Source of the DNA: JAWLCA01 sp050485905 | GTDB lineage: Bacteria > Pseudomonadota > Alphaproteobacteria > Rhodobacterales > Rhodobacteraceae | Reading direction: 5' to 3' | Assembly (NCBI GenBank): GCA_050485905.1 | Contig: JBJHCH010000010.1 | Location: 1-48,775, forward strand | DNA length: 48,775 nt | Shown: positions 8,305 through 18,158 of the stretch, piece by piece | Layout of the letters: each line of letters starts with the position of its first letter | How positions within the stretch are numbered: position 1 is the stretch's first letter | Notes under the pieces: model-generated | Seen by the model: only the letters and a program-made list of their open reading frames with translations | The model's database searches: none | Told to the model about the DNA's origin: nothing | Position numbers and translations under genes: made by a program

Positions 8305-9912
8305 TCACTCAGCCGGGACGGCCGCGCCGGCGGGGCGCTTCTCGCCCACCGAGGTCACGGTCTTCCACAGGTTGTAGCACATGATCACCGCACCGAGCAG
8401 GAACAGCACCCCGCCAAGGCCGCGCACCACATACATCGGGAACTTGGCGGCAACCGTGTCGGCGAAGGAGTTCACCAGGAAGCCCTGATCGTCCACCTCG
8501 CGCCACATCAGCCCCTCCATGATGCCGGTGACCCACATCGAGGCGGCGTAGAGCACGATCCCGATGGTCGCGAGCCAGAAGTGCCACGAGACGAGGCTGA
8601 GGGAATAAAGCCCCTCGCGATTCCAGAGCCGCGGCACGAGGTAGTAGAGCGCGCCGAAGGTGATCATCCCGTTCCAGCCCAGCGCGCCGGAATGGACGTG
8701 GCCGATGGTCCAGTCGGTGTAATGCGACAGGCTGTTCACGGCCTTGATCGACATCATCGGCCCCTCGAACGTTGCCATGCCGTAGAACCCGACAGAGATC
8801 ACCAGCATCCGCAGCACCGGGTCGGTGCGCAGCTTGTCCCAGGCGCCCGACAGCGTCATCAGCCCGTTGATCATGCCGCCCCACGACGGCATCCACAGCA
8901 TGATGGAAAAGGTCATGCCCAGCGTCTGCGCCCAGTCCGGCAGGGCCGTGTAGTGCAGGTGGTGCGGACCGGCCCAGATATAAAGGAAGATCAGCGCCCA
9001 GAAGTGGATGATGCTGAGCTTGTAGGAATAGACCGGGCGTTCGGCCTGTTTCGGGATGAAATAGTACATCATCCCCAGGAAGCCCGCGGTCAGGAAGAAG
9101 CCCACAGCATTGTGGCCGTACCACCACTGCACCATCGCATCCTGCACGCCCGAGAAGAGCTGCACCGATTTCGAGCCCCAGATCGACACCGGCAGCGACA
9201 GGTTGTTGACCAGATGCAGCATCGCCACGGTGACGATGAACGCCAGGAAGAACCAGTTCGCCACGTAGATATGGCGCTCCTTGCGGTTGATGATCGTGCC
9301 CAGGAACACCGCCAGATAGGTCACCCAGACGATGGTCAGCCAGATGTCGGCATACCATTCAGGCTCGGCATATTCCTTGGACTGGGTGGCGCCCAGCAGG
9401 TAGCCGGTGGCGGCGATGACGATGAAGATGTTGTAGCCCCAGAACACGAACCACGCGGCATTGCCGCCCCAGAGCCGCGCCGCGCTGGTGCGCTGCACGA
9501 TATAGAGAGAGGTGGCGATCAGCGCGTTGCCCCCAAAGGCAAAGATCACCGCCGAGGTGTGGAGCGGGCGCAGCCGGCCGAAGTTCAGATACCCTTCGGC
9601 CCAGTGGAAGTTGAGCTGCGGCCAGGCGAGCTGGAAGGCGATGAAGGTGCCGACCGCAAAGCCCACCACGCCCCAGAACGCGGTGGCGATCACGCCCGCG
9701 CGCACGACGCCGTCCATGTATTCGTCGGATCGCACCACCGGCGCGGCGCGCGGCTCGTCGATCCGGCGCACCTGCCACAGGAACATCCCGCCGGCCAGCG
9801 CCATCACCATCAGCGCATGCACCATATAGGCCAGATCCTGGGCGAAATTCGCGGCGATCGCGGCGAAGAGCGCCGTACCGCCCAGCGCGACCAGTTTCGT
9901 ATAGTCCCACAT
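8305..9912 (-). CDS. ccoN: Cytochrome c oxidase cbb3 subunit I (catalytic)
   Basis: 535-residue haem-copper oxidase subunit with about 12 membrane helices. Visible ligands and landmarks: LHTSAVIFAFGGNAL near the low-spin haem, WWYGHNAVGF (the CuB His followed by the family-specific helix), LYIWAGPHHLHYT (two further CuB histidines) and GHVHSGALGWNGM (high- and low-spin haem histidines). It reduces oxygen to water at the end of the high-affinity chain. First gene of ccoNOQP, with a GAGGGA ribosome binding site, and divergent from the usp gene, with two FnrL boxes in the shared upstream region. Confidence 0.98.
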   Translation of the reverse strand: MWDYTKLVALGGTALFAAIAANFAQDLAYMVHALMVMALAGGMFLWQVRRIDEPRAAPVVRSDEYMDGVVRAGVIATAFWGVVGFAVGTFIAFQLAWPQLNFHWAEGYLNFGRLRPLHTSAVIFAFGGNALIATSLYIVQRTSAARLWGGNAAWFVFWGYNIFIVIAATGYLLGATQSKEYAEPEWYADIWLTIVWVTYLAVFLGTIINRKERHIYVANWFFLAFIVTVAMLHLVNNLSLPVSIWGSKSVQLFSGVQDAMVQWWYGHNAVGFFLTAGFLGMMYYFIPKQAERPVYSYKLSIIHFWALIFLYIWAGPHHLHYTALPDWAQTLGMTFSIMLWMPSWGGMINGLMTLSGAWDKLRTDPVLRMLVISVGFYGMATFEGPMMSIKAVNSLSHYTDWTIGHVHSGALGWNGMITFGALYYLVPRLWNREGLYSLSLVSWHFWLATIGIVLYAASMWVTGIMEGLMWREVDDQGFLVNSFADTVAAKFPMYVVRGLGGVLFLLGAVIMCYNLWKTVTSVGEKRPAGAAVPAE

Positions 9913-10006
9913 CTCGCGTTCCCTCGTCGTTCCTACAGCCCGCCACCCCGTCTGGCGCGGGGCGTCCGGTCAGGCTAGCTTGTGACGGGTAGGAGACCCG
10001 ATGGCC

Positions 10007-10020
10007 TTGATCTGCGTCAA
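10007..10020. promoter_or_regulatory. FnrL/FNR box (ccoN-proximal)
   Basis: TTGATCTGCGTCAA matches TTGAY-N4-RTCAA exactly. It is the nearer of two boxes to ccoN. If placed at -41.5, ccoN transcription would start near 9972, giving a leader of about 60 bases. Confidence 0.88.
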
Positions 10021-10038
10021 CCTCCGTCGCCCGCTGGC

Positions 10039-10052
10039 TTGACCAACATCAA
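10039..10052. promoter_or_regulatory. FnrL/FNR box (usp-proximal)
   Basis: TTGACCAACATCAA is a perfect consensus match, centred at 10045.5. A TAACCT hexamer at 10075-10080 sits where the -10 element of a -41.5 class II promoter should be, with transcription predicted near 10087, 20 bases before the usp ATG. The two boxes are 32 bp apart centre to centre (about three helical turns), so FnrL dimers could bind the same face. Confidence 0.85.
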
Positions 10053-10106
10053 GGCGACCCGCGCCCGAGCCGTCTAACCTGGACCCATCGCAAACGGAGC
10101 ATCCCG

Positions 10107-10946
10107 ATGAGCTACAAGTCCATCCTTACCATACTCAGCGACCCGCAGGCTGTGCAGCCCACACTCGACGCCTGCGCCACTGTGGCGCAGCGATTCGACG
10201 CGCATCTGGAGGTGCTGTGCCTGGGCATCGACCATACCCAGACCGGGTTCTACTATGCCGGCGCCTCTGCGGTGATCTTTCAGGAAACGCTGGCGCGGGC
10301 CGAATCAGAGGCCGAGGCGCTGGCCGAGGCCGCACGGGTGCGGCTGGAGCGGGAAACCCTGCGCTGGTCCACCGACACGGCGGTGGCTCAGCTTGGCTCC
10401 ATCGCCACGCTGGTCGCGCTGCGGGCGCGATTCTGCGATCTGGTGGTGCTGCCGAAACCCTACGGGCGCGACGGTGCCGCCGATGCCGAGGCGGTGGTCG
10501 AGGCGGCGCTGTTCGACGGCATGGCGCCGGTGCTGATCGTGCCCGAATCCGGGCTGGCACCCGGCCAGGGGCGCAAGATCGTGGTCGCCTGGAACCAGTC
10601 GACCGAGGCGCTGGTGGCGATTCGCCGCGCGCTGCCGGTGCTGCGCGACGCCGAATCGGTCAACATCGCGATCATCGACCCGCCGCGGCAGGGGCAGGAA
10701 CGCTCCGACCCCGGCGGCCCGCTCGGGCAATGGCTCGCGCGCCATGGCGTGCGCTGCGAGGTGTCGGTCCTGGCGCGGACCGAGCCAAAGATCTCCGACA
10801 TCATCATCCGGCACGCCCGCGACATCGACGCCGACCTGATCGTGATGGGGGCCTACGGCCATTCCCGCCTGCGGCAGGCGATCCTGGGCGGGGCCACGCG
10901 CAACATGCTGGAAGTGACCGAACTGCCGGTGCTGATGTCGCACTGA
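10107..10946 (+). CDS. Universal stress protein, tandem UspA domains
   Basis: 279 residues, long enough for two UspA folds. The C-terminal domain is the better conserved, with GRKIVVAWNQSTEALVAIRRAL and the nucleotide-binding pattern GAYGHSRLRQAILGG (Gly248, Gly251, Gly261). The N-terminal half resembles a degenerate copy. Cytoplasmic, probably ATP-binding. The start has GGAG 9 bases upstream. Divergent from ccoN under a perfect FnrL box, so likely induced in low oxygen together with the oxidase. The precise role in this setting is not known from sequence. Confidence 0.9.
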   Translation: MSYKSILTILSDPQAVQPTLDACATVAQRFDAHLEVLCLGIDHTQTGFYYAGASAVIFQETLARAESEAEALAEAARVRLERETLRWSTDTAVAQLGSIATLVALRARFCDLVVLPKPYGRDGAADAEAVVEAALFDGMAPVLIVPESGLAPGQGRKIVVAWNQSTEALVAIRRALPVLRDAESVNIAIIDPPRQGQERSDPGGPLGQWLARHGVRCEVSVLARTEPKISDIIIRHARDIDADLIVMGAYGHSRLRQAILGGATRNMLEVTELPVLMSH

Positions 10947-10972
10947 GCCACGGGAATAACGCGGGGCGGCGG

Positions 10973-11728
10973 TCAGTTCGGCAGGCCGCCGTCGCTGTCG
11001 TCGCCCGCCTCTTCGATCAGCCGGTCGAAATCGGGCACGGTGATCGTCCGCTTGCCCTCCAGCACCACGACGCCGTCGCGCTTCAGGGCAGAAACCTGGC
11101 GGCTGACGGTTTCCAGCGTCAGGCCCAGGTAATCCGCCATCGCCTCGCGCGTCAGCGGCAACTCAAAGGTCACGCCGCCGCGGATGCCGCGCATGTGCAG
11201 CGCCGCATCGCGCCGGGCGATGATCGAGAACAGGCTCGCGATCTTCTCGCGCGCGCTTTTCCGACCCAGGATCAGCATCCATTCCCGCGCCGCGTCCAGC
11301 TCGTCCAGCGTCATTTCCAGCAGCCGCTGGCCGATATGCGGCGTGCGCCGCATCAGATCCTCGAACGGCTTCTTGCGAAAGCAGCACATCAGCAGGTCGG
11401 TCGTCGCGGTCACGTCATAGGCCGCCGTCTCGCGCCCCGGCCGGCCGACGAAATCGGATGGCAGCAGCAGGCCCACCATCTGCGTGCGCCCGTCCTCCAT
11501 CGTCTGGCTCAGCGTGGCGATGCCGGTGACGACCGAGGCCACGAAATCCATCCGGTCGCCCGACCAGACCACCGTCTGCCCGGCCTCAAAGCTGCGGTAA
11601 TACTTGATCGCATCCAGCTGCGCGAGCTCGTCGCTCTCGCATTTCGCGCAGACCGCCCGATGCCGGATCGGACAGTCATGGCAGTCCTGCACGACTGCGG
11701 GATTATCCGGTGCAAGGGTTCGGTTCAT
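10973..11728 (-). CDS. fnrL: Oxygen-sensing transcription regulator FnrL (Crp/FNR family)
   Basis: 251 residues. The N-terminal cluster has CHDCPIRHRAVCAKC (Cys 16, 19, 27, 30) and an internal LLMCCFRKK (Cys115/116); four of these would hold an oxygen-labile [4Fe-4S] cluster. A cyclic-nucleotide-binding-type beta barrel is followed by the dimer helix and a helix-turn-helix around 193-215 (LTREAMADYLGLTLETVSRQ), whose ETVSRQ recognition helix reads FNR-type sites. The frame is open further upstream, but ATG 11728 gives the normal family length. An FnrL box ends 3 bases before this ATG, where a ribosome binding site would be, suggesting autoregulation. Convergent with usp. Confidence 0.96.
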   Translation of the reverse strand: MNRTLAPDNPAVVQDCHDCPIRHRAVCAKCESDELAQLDAIKYYRSFEAGQTVVWSGDRMDFVASVVTGIATLSQTMEDGRTQMVGLLLPSDFVGRPGRETAAYDVTATTDLLMCCFRKKPFEDLMRRTPHIGQRLLEMTLDELDAAREWMLILGRKSAREKIASLFSIIARRDAALHMRGIRGGVTFELPLTREAMADYLGLTLETVSRQVSALKRDGVVVLEGKRTITVPDFDRLIEEAGDDSDGGLPN

Positions 11729-11731
11729 CGG

Positions 11732-11745
11732 TTGATCTGGGTCAA
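11732..11745. promoter_or_regulatory. FnrL/FNR box between fnrL and hemN
   Basis: TTGATCTGGGTCAA matches the consensus exactly. It is centred at 11738.5, 41.5 bases before the hemN start codon at 11780 and 3 bases before the fnrL start codon. It should activate hemN, and binding would probably block fnrL expression. Confidence 0.9.
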
Positions 11746-11779
11746 GGAGTGTCGCGCGGTCCTGTCCCAATCTAGGCCC

Positions 11780-13135
11780 ATGACAACTGAATCGCAACTT
11801 GCCCGGCTCGGCCTCTTCGACGCCAAGGCGCCGCGCTACACGAGCTACCCCACCGCGCCGCAATTCGGCCCCAGCGTCGGGCCGGGGCAGTTCGCCGACT
11901 GGATCGCGGCGATCCCCGATGGCGCGGCGATTTCTCTCTATATCCACATCCCGTTCTGCCGGCGGCTATGCTGGTTCTGCGCCTGCCGGACACAAGGCAC
12001 CAGCACACTGGACCCGGTGCTGAGCTACGTGGAAACCCTGAAGACGGAACTGGCGATGCTGGCCCGCGCCCTGCCGCGGGGCGTCCATCTGTCGCGGCTG
12101 CACTGGGGCGGCGGCACGCCGACCCTGCTGCCCGCCGGGGCCATCACCGATCTGGCCGCCGCGATCCTCGCCGCCGTCCCGCTGGGGCCGGGGGCCGAGT
12201 TCTCGGTGGAGATCGATCCGGGAGAGGTGGATGACGCCCGGCTCGACGCGCTGGCCGCCGCCGGCATGACCCGCGCCTCCATCGGGGTGCAGGATTTCGA
12301 CCCGGTGATTCAGGCGACCATCGGCCGCGACCAGAGCTATGATCTGACCGCCGCCGCCGCGCAGGCGATTCGGGCGCGCGGGGTGGTCAGCCTGAATGCC
12401 GATATCCTTTACGGCCTGCCGCACCAGACCCCGGTGCGGATCACCGATTCCGTGCAGAAGCTGCTGTCGCTGAACCCCGACCGGGTGGCGCTTTACGGCT
12501 ATGCCCATGTGCCGTGGATGGCGCGGCGGCAGGTGATGATCCCGTCCGACACGATCCCCGCGCCCGAGGAGCGGCTGCGGCTATTCCAGACCGCGCGCAA
12601 GCTGTTCCTGTGGGATGGTTATGAGGAGATCGGCATCGACCATTTCGCCCGCTCCGAGGACGGGCTTGCCGTGGCCGCCAGAGGAGGGCGGCTGCGGCGC
12701 AATTTCCAGGGCTATACCGATGACCGGGCCGAGGTGCTGATCGGGCTCGGCGCCTCGTCGATCTCGCGCTTTCCGCAGGGCTATGCCCAGAACGCGCCCG
12801 CGACCTCGGGCTATCTGAAGGCGGTGCGGGCGGGGCAGTTCGCCACCGCGCGGGGGCATGCCTTCACTGCCGAGGACCGGCTGCGCGGGCGGATGATCGA
12901 GGCGCTGATGTGCGACTTCCGCATCGACGGGCAGGAAATGATCCAGGATCACGGCCTGACCGTTGCCGGGCTGGAAGAGATGCTGATGGGGGCGGCGCGG
13001 GCCTTTCCGGGGATGGTCGCGCTGGCCGACGGGGGGCTGACGATCCTGCCGCAGGGGCGGCCGCTGACGCGGGTGATCGCGCAGCATTTCGATGCCTACG
13101 ACCAGACGAAGGCGCGCCATTCCAGCGCCGTGTGA
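11780..13135 (+). CDS. hemN: Oxygen-independent coproporphyrinogen III oxidase (radical SAM)
   Basis: 451 residues. The radical-SAM cluster motif IHIPFCRRLCWFCACR has Cys60, Cys64, Cys67 and Cys69 in the HemN CX3CX2CXC pattern. YTSYPTAPQF near the N-terminus and the GGGTPT motif are also family hallmarks. It converts coproporphyrinogen III to protoporphyrinogen IX without oxygen, feeding haem synthesis when the cbb3 oxidase is made. ATG 11780 was chosen because the conserved TESQLARLGLFDAKAPRYTSYP begins there; the long upstream frame is antisense to fnrL. There is no convincing ribosome binding site, and the FnrL box places the expected transcript start at the ATG itself, so the mRNA may be leaderless. 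Confidence 0.95.
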   Translation: MTTESQLARLGLFDAKAPRYTSYPTAPQFGPSVGPGQFADWIAAIPDGAAISLYIHIPFCRRLCWFCACRTQGTSTLDPVLSYVETLKTELAMLARALPRGVHLSRLHWGGGTPTLLPAGAITDLAAAILAAVPLGPGAEFSVEIDPGEVDDARLDALAAAGMTRASIGVQDFDPVIQATIGRDQSYDLTAAAAQAIRARGVVSLNADILYGLPHQTPVRITDSVQKLLSLNPDRVALYGYAHVPWMARRQVMIPSDTIPAPEERLRLFQTARKLFLWDGYEEIGIDHFARSEDGLAVAARGGRLRRNFQGYTDDRAEVLIGLGASSISRFPQGYAQNAPATSGYLKAVRAGQFATARGHAFTAEDRLRGRMIEALMCDFRIDGQEMIQDHGLTVAGLEEMLMGAARAFPGMVALADGGLTILPQGRPLTRVIAQHFDAYDQTKARHSSAV

Positions 13136-13151
13136 CGGGGCTGGGCACGGG

Positions 13152-13322
13152 TTGTCCACGCGTGGACAAAATGTCAAGTCATTGAAAATGAACGGAAACG
13201 GAAATTCTGTTTACCTGGACGCAATCTTGGTGAACGGCGGTTAAGATTGCTTGCGTGCAGGTAAACAGAAAACACGAAACCCCATCATTTCAACGGCTTG
13301 GCATTTTGTGCACGCGTGCACA
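13152..13322. repeat. Nested palindromic intergenic element, copy A
   Basis: Copy A is bounded by perfect palindromes TTGTCCACGCGTGGACAA (13152-13169) and TGTGCACGCGTGCACA (13307-13322). Inside lie inverted arms TTCTGTTTACCTG (13205-13217) and CAGGTAAACAGAA (13258-13270), extended inward by ACGCAA/TTGCGT, around a 40-nt core. The centre contains CTTGGTGAACGGCGGTT. The intervening flanks are also imperfect inverted repeats of each other (CAAAATG-CAAG--TTGAAA on both sides), so the whole unit is one large symmetric structure. From the outer 14-bp palindrome core to the arm is 38 bases on both sides. It fills most of the 286-base gap after hemN. Confidence 0.85.
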
Positions 13323-13421
13323 GCCCCGATCCCGCCGCGCCCGGTTCCGGCCAAGGGCTATGCCGGTCGGGCGGTTTCTGTTACCCTGAGGGCCATATTT
13401 CAGCATGACAGGGCGGCAGGC

Positions 13422-15140
13422 ATGATGGCGCAAAACGCTTATCGACGAGGTTTTGCCCTGACTCTGGCCGCGGCGACAGCCCTGTCCTCCACCCCTTCCC
13501 GCACCGACGCCCAAGACACCCAGGACCAGCTTGTCGCCATGCTGAACGCCAATCCGGCCTTCCGCGCCCGGATCCCGGCCACCCACCGCGCCTATGCAAT
13601 CACCTTCGCAGGCTCGGTCCTGCCCGGCCCGCTGGTGTGGGAGGGCGACCCAACGGAGCCTGCCATCGTGCCGCGCGGCCTCGCCTCGACCGTGGTGCGC
13701 AACTGCCAGTTCGGCAACGTGCCGATCAGTTCCGGCAATCTCCAGGGCTCGTTCCGCGAAACCCGGTCCCTGACCATATCCGCCAGCGTCACCGTCGGCG
13801 CCTCGCTCAGCATCGAGGGCACATGGCCATTCGGCAGCGTCGGTGCCGAGGCCAGCCTCGAGGTCAGCACCGCAATCGGCAGCACCACCGAGACCAGCGA
13901 GGAACTGGTCTTCAGCCAGGGCTTCAGTGCCCCGGTCCCGCCCCGCACCGAATTCGACATCCAGTTGCAGATGTTCGAGCAGCAGATCGACGGCCAGCCG
14001 TTCAGCTTTGACGCGGAACTGCGCGGCAACGCCACGGTCCTGCATCTGGAGGCGGTCGAATGGGCCGCCTACCGCGGCGGCGCGCTGCCCCGCAATGCGG
14101 TGATTGCCGGTCAGGAACCCGCGTCGGCCGCCGAGGGCGGTTCGCGCAGTCTGGCGGTCTGCCGCGCGCAGCACGGCGGCGCGCAGCGCCCCGGCAAGGT
14201 CGTGGGGCAGCAGTGCAACTATGCCTTCGACGGCCGTGAACACCAGGCCGGGAACTTCGAGGTGCTGGTCGCGTGGCCAGGACAGTTGATCTGGCGGTCC
14301 CGCGCCAATTTCGAGGACAGCTTTGACCCCGCCGCCGTGATCGCGGGCCGCAGCAGCGGGATCGTGGCGGGGCGGGCGGACCGTGACGACCGCTACGGCG
14401 GCCGGCTGCTGGTCTGCCGCGCCACGCATCTTGGCAACACCCATCCCGGCAAGGTCGTGGGCAACCAGTGCAGGTTCGGCTATGGCGGCGAAGAGATCAG
14501 GGCCAACCAGTATGAGCTTCTGACCCGCGCGAACATGACCCGCACCGCCGGGGGGACGGTCACCATCGCCCTGCAAGATTACCTGCCGTTCGAGAGCCGC
14601 AGCTTCCGCATCGAGGGCGTCTTTGACGGGGCGCGGTCGGTCAGCTATTCGGTCGTCTACGGGTCCGAGCGCCCGGTGCAGGAACGCTTCTGCCCGTCAC
14701 AGCCGTTGCCGGCCAGCGCGACGCGGGACAGCCCCGCGCTGCTGGAGGCCAGCGTCGCCCGGCAGCCCGAGGCCCTCGCGCCCCCGGCCCCGCGCGCGCC
14801 GGGCGCACCCGGAGCCCCTGCCCCGACCGCCGAGGCCGCGCCGCTGACCTATGAGCCGGTGATCGAGGGGCGCGCCTATATCCGCGCCGAGGTCGACGAC
14901 GAGGCCGGGCCGATGCCGCGGCTGGCGGCGTTTCGGCTGATCCGGCTGGACCGCCCGCATCAGTTCGGCGCTGATGTTCTGGCCGTGCAGGAGGGGTTGC
15001 GCGCGGCGGGCTGGCCGGTTCTGGCGGATGGTTTCTTTGGCCCGCGGACCGATGCGGCGCTGCGCCATTTCCAGCGCGCGAACGGGCTTCATCCTGACGG
15101 AGTGGCTGGCCCCCTGACACTGGGCCGGCTTGGCCTCTGA
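13422..15140 (+). CDS. Secreted natterin-like protein: aerolysin/ETX-MTX2-like region, DM9 (DUF3421) repeats, peptidoglycan-binding tail
   Basis: 572 residues from ATG 13422 (GGCAGG upstream; a second ATG follows immediately). Residues 1-31 look like a Sec signal peptide ending near TDAQ. Residues about 113-210 are rich in alternating Ser/Thr and hydrophobic residues (SLTISASVTVGASLSIEG, GSTTETSEELVFSQ, VPPRTEFDIQLQMFEQ), the pattern of the aerolysin/ETX-MTX2 beta pore-forming fold. Residues about 214-368 form two DM9 repeats: CRAQHGGAQRPGKVVGQQC...FEVLV and CRATHLGNTHPGKVVGNQC...YELLT. A Pro/Ala linker (450-475) leads to a peptidoglycan-binding-1 domain (about 515-572, QEGLRAAGWPVLADGFFGPRTDAALRHFQ). 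DM9 plus aerolysin is the natterin combination. The DM9 and peptidoglycan-binding calls are strong, the pore-forming call moderate. Function is unproven. It sits between repeat copies A and B. Confidence 0.82.
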   Translation: MMAQNAYRRGFALTLAAATALSSTPSRTDAQDTQDQLVAMLNANPAFRARIPATHRAYAITFAGSVLPGPLVWEGDPTEPAIVPRGLASTVVRNCQFGNVPISSGNLQGSFRETRSLTISASVTVGASLSIEGTWPFGSVGAEASLEVSTAIGSTTETSEELVFSQGFSAPVPPRTEFDIQLQMFEQQIDGQPFSFDAELRGNATVLHLEAVEWAAYRGGALPRNAVIAGQEPASAAEGGSRSLAVCRAQHGGAQRPGKVVGQQCNYAFDGREHQAGNFEVLVAWPGQLIWRSRANFEDSFDPAAVIAGRSSGIVAGRADRDDRYGGRLLVCRATHLGNTHPGKVVGNQCRFGYGGEEIRANQYELLTRANMTRTAGGTVTIALQDYLPFESRSFRIEGVFDGARSVSYSVVYGSERPVQERFCPSQPLPASATRDSPALLEASVARQPEALAPPAPRAPGAPGAPAPTAEAAPLTYEPVIEGRAYIRAEVDDEAGPMPRLAAFRLIRLDRPHQFGADVLAVQEGLRAAGWPVLADGFFGPRTDAALRHFQRANGLHPDGVAGPLTLGRLGL

Positions 15141-15145
15141 CGGGG

Positions 15146-15316
15146 TTGGGCAACTTGCCCAAAAAATCAAGTGGTTGAAAAGGCTGGGTTTTCGATCTTC
15201 TGTTTACCTGCCCTCAACCTTGGTGAACGGCGGTTCATATTGGTTGCGCTCAGGTAAACAGAAATCACGAAACCCTTGTATTTCAAAGGCTTGAGATTCT
15301 GCTCACGCATGAGCAG
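15146..15316. repeat. Nested palindromic intergenic element, copy B
   Basis: Copy B has the same plan as copy A: outer palindromes TTGGGCAACTTGCCCAA (15146-15162) and CTGCTCACGCATGAGCAG (15299-15316), arms TTCTGTTTACCTG (15198-15210) and CAGGTAAACAGAA (15251-15263), a 40-nt core, and the identical centre CTTGGTGAACGGCGGTT (15219-15235). The inner stem CAACC/GGTTG differs in sequence from copy A yet still pairs. The outer palindromes have unrelated sequence to copy A, but the 38-base spacing to the arms is kept on both sides. It lies between the natterin-like gene and the convergent yejF stop. Confidence 0.85.
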
Positions 15317-15320
15317 CCCG

Positions 15321-16921
<1,601 letters not shown>

Positions 16922-16925
<4 letters not shown>

Positions 16926-18154
16926 CTGAACGTCTTTCGCGGATCGAAGGCGTCGCGCACGCCCTCGAATATGAAGACCATGAGGGAGAGCATGATGGCG
17001 AAGGTGAAGAAGGCGGTGAACCCGAGCCAGGGCGCCTGCAGGTTCTGTTTCGCCTGAAGCGTCAGTTCGCCAAGGCTGGGCGCCGAGGACGGCAGGCCGA
17101 AGCCGAGGAAATCGAGCGCCGCCAGCGACCCGATGGTGCCGGTGACGATGAAGGGCAGCAACGTCAGCGTGGCGACCATGGCGTTGGGCAGGACATGGCG
17201 GAACATGATGGTCAGGTTCGACACCCCCAGCGCGCGGGCGGCGCGGACATATTCGAAGTTGCGCGCGCGCAGGAATTCGGCCCGCACCACGCCCACCAGC
17301 GCCGTCCATCCGAACAGCACCATGAGAAAGACCAATAACCAGAAGTTCATCTGGAAGATCGCCGCGACGATGATGATGATGTAAAGGCTGGGGGTCGATC
17401 CCCACAACTCGATCACCCGCTGGAACAGCAGGTCGGTCAGCCCGCCGAAATAGCCCTGCACCGCGCCCGCCGTGATGCCGATGACGGAGGTCAGCGCGGT
17501 CACGATCAGCGCGAACATCACCGACAGGCGAAAGCCGTAGATCACGCGGGCCACCACGTCGCGGGCGGTGTCGTCGGTGCCCAGCCAGTGCCGGCTGTCG
17601 GGCGGCGACGGCGCGACGCCGCCGATGTCGTTCACGGTGTTGTAGGAATAGGGGATCAGCGGCCAGATCATCCAGCCGCGCACCACCGGCTCGCCCTCGA
17701 CAAAGCCGGTCTCGGCCTCTGCCATCGCCTCTTCCGGTGCGTCGAGGCAAAGCTCCGCGCCGCCGGTGCGGATCAGGCATTGCACCTCGGGGTCGCGGTA
17801 GACGGCTTCGGTGCGGAAATCGCCGCCGAATTCGGTCTCGGGGTAGAAATTCAGGATCGGGGTGTAGAAGGCGCCCTGATAGCGCACCAGCAGCGGCTTG
17901 TCGTTGGCGATGAACTCGGCAAAGAGGGACAGTCCGAACAGGACCGAAAAGATCATCAGCGACCAGTAGGCGCGGCGGTTGGCCTTGAAGTTGCGCCAGC
18001 GGCGCTGGTTCAGGGGCGACAGGCGGATGCCGAAGCGGCCGCGCGCGGGCAGCGGCGGGGCGACGGGGCGGGGCAGCGCGTCGGGCTGCGGCGGCGCGTC
18101 GGGCGCGGATTCGCGGGCGACCTCGGCATGCAGGTTGGTCAGGCGGTCAACCAT
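16922..18154 (-). CDS. yejE: Peptide/microcin C ABC importer permease YejE
   Basis: 410 residues from ATG 18154, five bases after the yejB stop. A proline-rich cytoplasmic leader (about 1-50) precedes the conserved RLSPLNQRRWRNFKANRRAYWS and a first membrane helix. A large periplasmic insert follows, with FGGDFRTEAVYRDPEVQ and a WLIWPL-like stretch (GWMIWPLIPYSYNTVND). The BPD_transp_1 permease domain ends in the C-terminal half. Length and order match YejE. An in-frame start 17 codons earlier would overlap yejB by about 47 bases and is less likely. Confidence 0.93.
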
Positions 18155-18158
18155 GCGC

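Noticed and set aside
13152..13169. Outer palindromes of the nested element as intrinsic terminators
   Set aside because: Going outward the palindromes are preceded, not followed, by T runs, and copy B lacks them; they do not fit terminator layout.
13376..13388. TTCTGTTACCCTG, resembling the arm of the nested palindromic element
   Set aside because: It is 55 bases from the nearest outer palindrome core rather than 38 and has no inverted partner, so I treat it as a chance or decayed match.
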